Source: Rhodospirillaceae bacterium (GTDB lineage: Bacteria > Pseudomonadota > Alphaproteobacteria > Rhodospirillales > Rhodospirillaceae). Taken from it: 14,809 nt of DNA. The stretch's first letter is position 1, and each line of letters opens with the position of its first letter. Positions 14,395-14,809 of the stretch are shown in pieces. Below the pieces are notes generated by a model, which had not been told where the DNA came from, searched no databases, and saw only the letters and a program-made list of their open reading frames with translations. Location of the stretch: NCBI GenBank assembly GCA_016937315.1, contig JAFGWD010000323.1:1-14809 (forward strand). The letters are read 5' to 3'. Made by a program: the position numbers and the translations under genes.

Positions 14395-14809
14395 GCTTTA
14401 ACCCGAAGAGTCTGGGTCGCCACGGTTGGCGTGGAATGATCGTGGCGTTGATGTTGGTTGTGCCGTTTTACGCCGCTTCGGCGCAAGATATCGAAAACAT
14501 CCGGGTCGAAGGAACGCAGCGCATCGAGGATGCGACGATTCGTTCTTACATGTCGATAAAAGAAGGTGATCCCGTCGATGTTGAGCGCATCAACAAGTCG
14601 CTGAAGAGCCTGTTTGCAACAGGCTTATTCGCGGATGCTCGCATTCGCATGGACGGCAAGGACCTCGTGGTCTCTGTGGTTGAAAATCCCGTCATTAATC
14701 GTGTTGCTTTTGAAGGGAATAGGCGCATCAAGGACGAGGATCTCAGTCCAGAAGTGCGTTTGCGTGCACGCTCCGTATATACTCGGACCCGTGTTCTCGC
14801 CGATGTCGA
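14391..14809 (+). CDS. bamA: Outer membrane protein assembly factor BamA (5' part, cut by window edge)
   Basis: Essential Omp85-family protein that folds and inserts beta-barrel proteins into the outer membrane. Only the first 139 codons lie in the window. They encode a signal peptide: a basic N-region, a hydrophobic core at about residues 16-28, and a cleavage site after A31 (motif ASA before QD). POTRA domain 1 follows (about 33-101, beginning IENIRVEGTQRIEDATIRSY and including LKSLFATGLFADARI). The start of POTRA 2 begins near INRVAFEGNRRIKDEDL. The barrel is outside the window. ATG 14391 has GGGGG at 14379-14383 seven bases upstream and gives a proper signal peptide. It lies 49 bases after rseP, the conserved order; no frame break is visible in the part present. 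Confidence 0.95.
   Translation, partial: MSFNPKSLGRHGWRGMIVALMLVVPFYAASAQDIENIRVEGTQRIEDATIRSYMSIKEGDPVDVERINKSLKSLFATGLFADARIRMDGKDLVVSVVENPVINRVAFEGNRRIKDEDLSPEVRLRARSVYTRTRVLADV

Noticed and set aside
1..14809. Mobile elements, phage genes, CRISPR arrays, tRNA or rRNA, defence systems
   Set aside because: No repeats, transposase, integrase or RNA-gene signatures were seen on either strand; the window is filled with core housekeeping genes.

Overview
This window is a stretch of core, vertically inherited chromosome from an alphaproteobacterium. The gene order and the protein types (short ProS without a full editing insert, a single LolC/E permease, the pyrH-frr-uppS-cdsA-dxr-rseP-bamA run) fit a Rhodospirillales-like organism. 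I cannot name the genus from sequence alone. All eleven complete genes and one partial gene lie on the + strand with almost no spare DNA. I see no insertion sequence, phage gene, CRISPR array, tRNA or rRNA, and no sign of a novel multi-gene system.

Layout. Bases 1-121 hold no gene I can assign, only a weak promoter-like pair. Block 1 (122-6866) is proS, lolC/E, lolD and dnaE: prolyl-tRNA charging, the inner-membrane lipoprotein-release ABC transporter, and the replicative DNA polymerase alpha subunit. The genes are separated by 14, -8 and 10 bases, so they look like one transcript. Block 2 (about 6870-8913) is rpsB-tsf, ribosomal protein S2 and elongation factor Ts. It has its own candidate promoter, a strong leader hairpin, an intergenic hairpin, and a textbook intrinsic terminator at 8884-8913.

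Block 3 (about 8957 to the right edge) is pyrH, frr, uppS, cdsA, dxr, rseP and bamA (cut off by the window). It opens with a candidate promoter and leader hairpin, then runs with overlapping stop/start codons (GTGA, TGATG) or very short gaps. UppS and Dxr serve isoprenoid and undecaprenyl-phosphate supply, CdsA makes CDP-diacylglycerol, PyrH feeds pyrimidine nucleotides, and RRF recycles ribosomes. RseP and BamA serve envelope stress proteolysis and outer-membrane protein assembly. Together the window joins translation capacity to cell-envelope building.

The items most worth a second look are non-coding or architectural. They are a terminator-like stem with a seven-T tract inside the cdsA coding region; two mini reading frames that bridge the only two sizeable gaps in block 3 and each end in an ATGA overlap with the next gene; and the leader hairpins of rpsB and pyrH.
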